From: Ureibacillus sp.
Lineage (GTDB): Bacteria; Bacillota; Bacilli; Bacillales_A; Planococcaceae
NCBI GenBank assembly: GCA_031178355.1
Contig: JAPSJC010000013.1
Coordinates: forward strand, 1 to 47,127
DNA length: 47,127 bases
Reading direction: 5' to 3'
Shown here piece by piece: positions 44,105 to 47,127 of this stretch. The translations under genes and the position numbers were made by a program. Position 1 is the stretch's first letter. Each line of letters opens with the position of its first letter. Below the pieces are notes generated by a model. That model was not told where the DNA came from. It ran no database searches and saw only the letters and a list, made by a program, of their open reading frames with translations.

Positions 44105-44380
44105 GTGAAGAATATGGAAATTTTCACGAATAATGAAAATCCAAATCACGAAAGTCAAGCTGAAGCATTAGCAGTAATTGCTGGGTTAATAAGTACTCTT
44201 GGTGGTGGTCTAGGAACGATTGCATCTATACTTGCTCTACAAGAAGCTAACCAAAGCCAGAACAATAATAATAGTAATAACAAAAACAACCATTACGATT
44301 TAAAGTTAATGCAAAAACAAATAGATGATTTATCAAAGGAAATTAGACAAATTAAAAAAATGCTTGTAAGTAGAAAGTGA
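44105..44380 (+). CDS. Small uncharacterised protein with hydrophobic helix and coiled coil
   Basis: A 91-residue protein starting with GTG, eight bases after AGGAGG. A polar acidic start is followed by a hydrophobic Gly-rich segment (about 19-45: AEALAVIAGLISTLGGGLGT...), an Asn/Gln-only linker (about 50-63) and a charged helix likely to form a coiled coil (KLMQKQIDDLSKEIRQIKKML). I recognise no family. The layout suggests a membrane-associated or self-assembling small protein. It is on the strand opposite to its neighbours ynzC and yneB and interrupts the usual yneB-ynzC pair, suggesting insertion. Ribosome binding site and composition make a real gene likely. Confidence 0.7.
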   Translation: MKNMEIFTNNENPNHESQAEALAVIAGLISTLGGGLGTIASILALQEANQSQNNNNSNNKNNHYDLKLMQKQIDDLSKEIRQIKKMLVSRK

Positions 44381-44477
44381 ATATTCACAGTACCTTAAAT
44401 CCCGATTATGAAGCCGTATTGTTAGGTATTTCTAGAAATGAATATCCATTACTTATCGAAAATACATGTCCACTTTC

Positions 44478-45490
<1,013 letters not shown>

Positions 45491-45499
45491 CCTTCTTTC

Positions 45500-45513
45500 C
45501 GAATATTCGTTCG
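45500..45513. promoter_or_regulatory. Possible third LexA box
   Basis: CGAATATTCGTTCG partly matches the Gram-positive LexA consensus CGAACRNRYGTTYC. It lies just ahead of the yneA start. It is weaker than the two other boxes. Confidence 0.4.
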
Positions 45514-45538
45514 CATATGTATATTCATATATTAAAAT

Positions 45539-45552
45539 CGAACATACGTTTT
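45539..45552. promoter_or_regulatory. LexA box, yneA side
   Basis: CGAACATACGTTTT matches the consensus CGAACRNRYGTTYC at nearly every position. It lies about 50 bases before yneA. Confidence 0.8.
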
Positions 45553-45567
45553 GTCAATACCTTTACT

Positions 45568-45581
45568 CGAACTTATGTTTG
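45568..45581. promoter_or_regulatory. LexA box, lexA side
   Basis: CGAACTTATGTTTG matches the LexA consensus well and lies about 73 bases before the lexA ATG, 29 bases from the neighbouring box. It fits autoregulation of lexA and control of yneA. Confidence 0.8.
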
Positions 45582-45653
45582 CATTTTCCAATTTCCGTTG
45601 CTATACTATATGTAACTAGTATTGATACATATTCATAATAGAGGTGACCGAGA

Positions 45654-46277
45654 ATGAAAAAAGTTTCTAAAAGGCAAGAAGATATATTAGCATTTATTAA
45701 AGAAGAGGTTCGTACAAAGGGTTACCCTCCTTCTGTTCGCGAAATTGGAGAAGCTGTTGGTCTTGCTTCAAGTTCAACTGTACACGGTCATTTAGCTCGC
45801 CTAGAAAGTAAAGGCCTAATTCGCCGAGATCCTACGAAACCACGTGCGATTGAAATTCTAGATTTGGAAGAAGAAATACCTGTTCCTAAACAAAACATTG
45901 TGAATGTTCCGTTGATTGGGAAAGTAACAGCAGGTCTTCCTATTACAGCTATCGAAAATATTGAAGAGTACTTCCCTCTACCAGATTCATATGGTACAAG
46001 TGAAGACCAATTATTTATGCTAGAAGTAATGGGAGAATCGATGATTGAAGCTGGTATATTAGATGGAGATTACGTCATCGTAAAGAAAACTTCGACAGCA
46101 AGTAATGGGGAAATTGTTGTTGCCATGACAGAGGACGATGAAGCTACTGTAAAACGTTTCTATAAAGAAAAAACTCACTTCCGATTACAACCTGAAAACT
46201 CAACGATGGACCCTATTTATGTTAACCAAGTAGCAATTTTAGGTAAAGTGGTTGGTTTATATCGTCGCATTCATTAA
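45654..46277 (+). CDS. lexA: SOS repressor LexA
   Basis: A 207-residue repressor. The N-terminal winged helix ([38 protein letters not shown]) is followed by the self-cleavage domain: the Ala93-Gly94 cleavage site in VTAGLPI, the catalytic Ser129 in [10 protein letters not shown] and Lys167 in ATVKRFY. Activated RecA triggers self-cleavage, which derepresses SOS genes. GAGGTGA precedes the ATG, and two clear LexA boxes lie between this gene and yneA. Confidence 0.97.
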   Translation: MKKVSKRQEDILAFIKEEVRTKGYPPSVREIGEAVGLASSSTVHGHLARLESKGLIRRDPTKPRAIEILDLEEEIPVPKQNIVNVPLIGKVTAGLPITAIENIEEYFPLPDSYGTSEDQLFMLEVMGESMIEAGILDGDYVIVKKTSTASNGEIVVAMTEDDEATVKRFYKEKTHFRLQPENSTMDPIYVNQVAILGKVVGLYRRIH

Positions 46278-46280
46278 AAA

Positions 46281-46320
46281 AATTCGCATCCTTTCGATAA
46301 GTGGATGCGAATTTTATTTC
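46281..46320 (+). terminator. Intrinsic terminator after lexA
   Basis: AATTCGCATCC (46281-46291) pairs perfectly with GGATGCGAATT (46302-46312) and runs into TTATTTCTTT. It lies four bases after the lexA stop, in front of a convergent gene. Confidence 0.85.
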
Positions 46321-46333
46321 TTTACGAATCTAG

Positions 46334-47047
46334 TTACTGTATTCTCATTTTTTTACTTGCCTCAATAAAGGCAGTAAACATCTTTTTAGAATCTTCATCA
46401 TTGCCTTCTACTGCCATGTCTTCAGGATGCCATTGCACACTTAAACAGAACGGATAGTCATCAATCTCGACCGCCTCTATAATACCATCACTCGCTTTAC
46501 TTACTACAATTAAATCCGTAGCTAATCGTTTAATCGCTTGATGGTGGAATGAGTTTACTGTCAATTGGTCTTTACCTGTAATTTTGTGCAATAAACTCTC
46601 TTCCTTGATCGAAGTAAAATGCGTCCCCTCATGTCTCGGAGCCTTTTGACTATGTAAATAAATATTTTGATTTTGAGAATAAATATCTTGGAACAGTGTA
46701 CCGCCTAATGCTACATTTAACACTTGGTGGCCACGACAGATGGCGAAAATCGGCATCTTTCTTTTAATCGCTTCTTTTGCTAATGCCAATTCCACTCGAT
46801 CTCTATCACTGTTAACATGTCCAAGATTCACGTGCGGCTCTTCCCCGAACGTATGTGGATGTAAGTCTCCTCCCCCCGACAATAGTAAACCATCTAACTG
46901 ATGGATGATTTGTAGTGCATCCTCTTCTACACCTAATGGAATACCAATCGGCACACCGCCAGCTTGAAGTACAGCGTTCGTATATCGCCAATTAATAATA
47001 CTAGTATCCTTTTCTATGCTCATAGTGATTCCAATAATAGGTTTCAA
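46334..47047 (-). CDS. Class I glutamine-amidotransferase-like hydrolase (peptidase C26, PuuD-like)
   Basis: A 237-residue gamma-glutamyl hydrolase-type protein. The nucleophile is Cys104 in AICRGHQVLNVALGG, and the partner residues are the His and Glu of VQWHPED near the C-terminus. VNSFHHQAIK is also typical of the PuuD family, which hydrolyses gamma-glutamyl-GABA in putrescine breakdown. No other putrescine genes are visible, so the substrate is open. The start is TTG at 47047 with GGAGG upstream. It is convergent with lexA. Confidence 0.88.
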   Translation of the reverse strand: MKPIIGITMSIEKDTSIINWRYTNAVLQAGGVPIGIPLGVEEDALQIIHQLDGLLLSGGGDLHPHTFGEEPHVNLGHVNSDRDRVELALAKEAIKRKMPIFAICRGHQVLNVALGGTLFQDIYSQNQNIYLHSQKAPRHEGTHFTSIKEESLLHKITGKDQLTVNSFHHQAIKRLATDLIVVSKASDGIIEAVEIDDYPFCLSVQWHPEDMAVEGNDEDSKKMFTAFIEASKKMRIQ

Positions 47048-47127
47048 GCTCGATTACCTCCAAAAAATCATAATATATCAAATTATATTTCATAATTTTC
47101 TAAATTGCGAGAATTATATAGATTAAA

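Noticed and set aside
43958-44158. 66-codon minus-strand ORF
   Set aside because: It overlaps the better supported small gene on the plus strand and its leader, and has no ribosome binding site.

Overview
The window reads as a stretch of low-GC Gram-positive, endospore-forming chromosome. Gene content (spoIIAA-spoIIAB-sigF, spoVAF, sirA, lysA, res genes, yneA/lexA) and order match the Bacillus subtilis blocks around resA-E, scpAB, spoIIA/lysA, fur/nudF/yqkD-F and lexA/yne/tkt. Several Bacillus neighbours are absent (spmA/spmB, spoVAA-AE, dacF, the rib operon). That pattern, plus the intergenic repeats, suggests a Planococcaceae/Lysinibacillus-like genome rather than Bacillus itself; the assignment is inference. 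No rRNA, tRNA, CRISPR array, intact insertion sequence or prophage was recognised.

Layout. 1-7.5 kb (minus strand): resA-resB-resC (cytochrome c assembly), a terminator, resD-resE (redox/respiration two-component system), another terminator, then sigX-rsiX (ECF sigma factor and anti-sigma, rsiX cut by the window edge) with an apparent autoregulated ECF promoter. 7.6-12.3 kb: rluB, a D-Ala-D-Ala carboxypeptidase, scpB-scpA (condensin partners), ypuF (plus strand), ribT. 12.6-17.3 kb: a newly spotted 34-codon membrane ORF overlapping the end of lysA, then lysA, spoVAF, sigF, spoIIAB and spoIIAA, with a good SigH-type promoter in front of spoIIAA. 17.7-23.5 kb: pdp-deoB (nucleoside salvage), xerD, fur, a SpoIIM-position membrane protein and nudF.

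23.5-34.1 kb is the more accessory part: yqkF coupled to a VanZ-family gene, about 960 bases of repeats and ORF debris, a cycA-like amino-acid permease, yqkE and yqkD. Then follow a membrane diguanylate cyclase, decayed gene remnants, a MalY/PatB-type C-S lyase and a second APC permease. The last segment is bounded by two near-identical ~68-base sequences in inverted orientation, each containing a hairpin terminator.

34.3-47.1 kb corresponds to the lexA/yne region. It carries yneF, sirA, tkt, ynzC, yneB, yneA and lexA, but a PspA/LiaFSR-like envelope-stress cluster and a chemoreceptor sit between sirA and tkt. A 341-base element with terminal inverted repeats, carrying its own terminator, lies between pspA and liaF. 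A small unknown protein gene (44105-44380) has a leader that could fold over its ribosome binding site. LexA boxes lie between yneA and lexA, and the window ends with a class I glutamine-amidotransferase-like hydrolase.

Most genes are conserved housekeeping, sporulation or stress genes. I did not find a convincing new multi-gene defence or biosynthetic system. The best novelty candidates are the small ORFs, the putative leader switch, the inverted-repeat-bounded islet and the terminator-bearing element inside the lia-like cluster.
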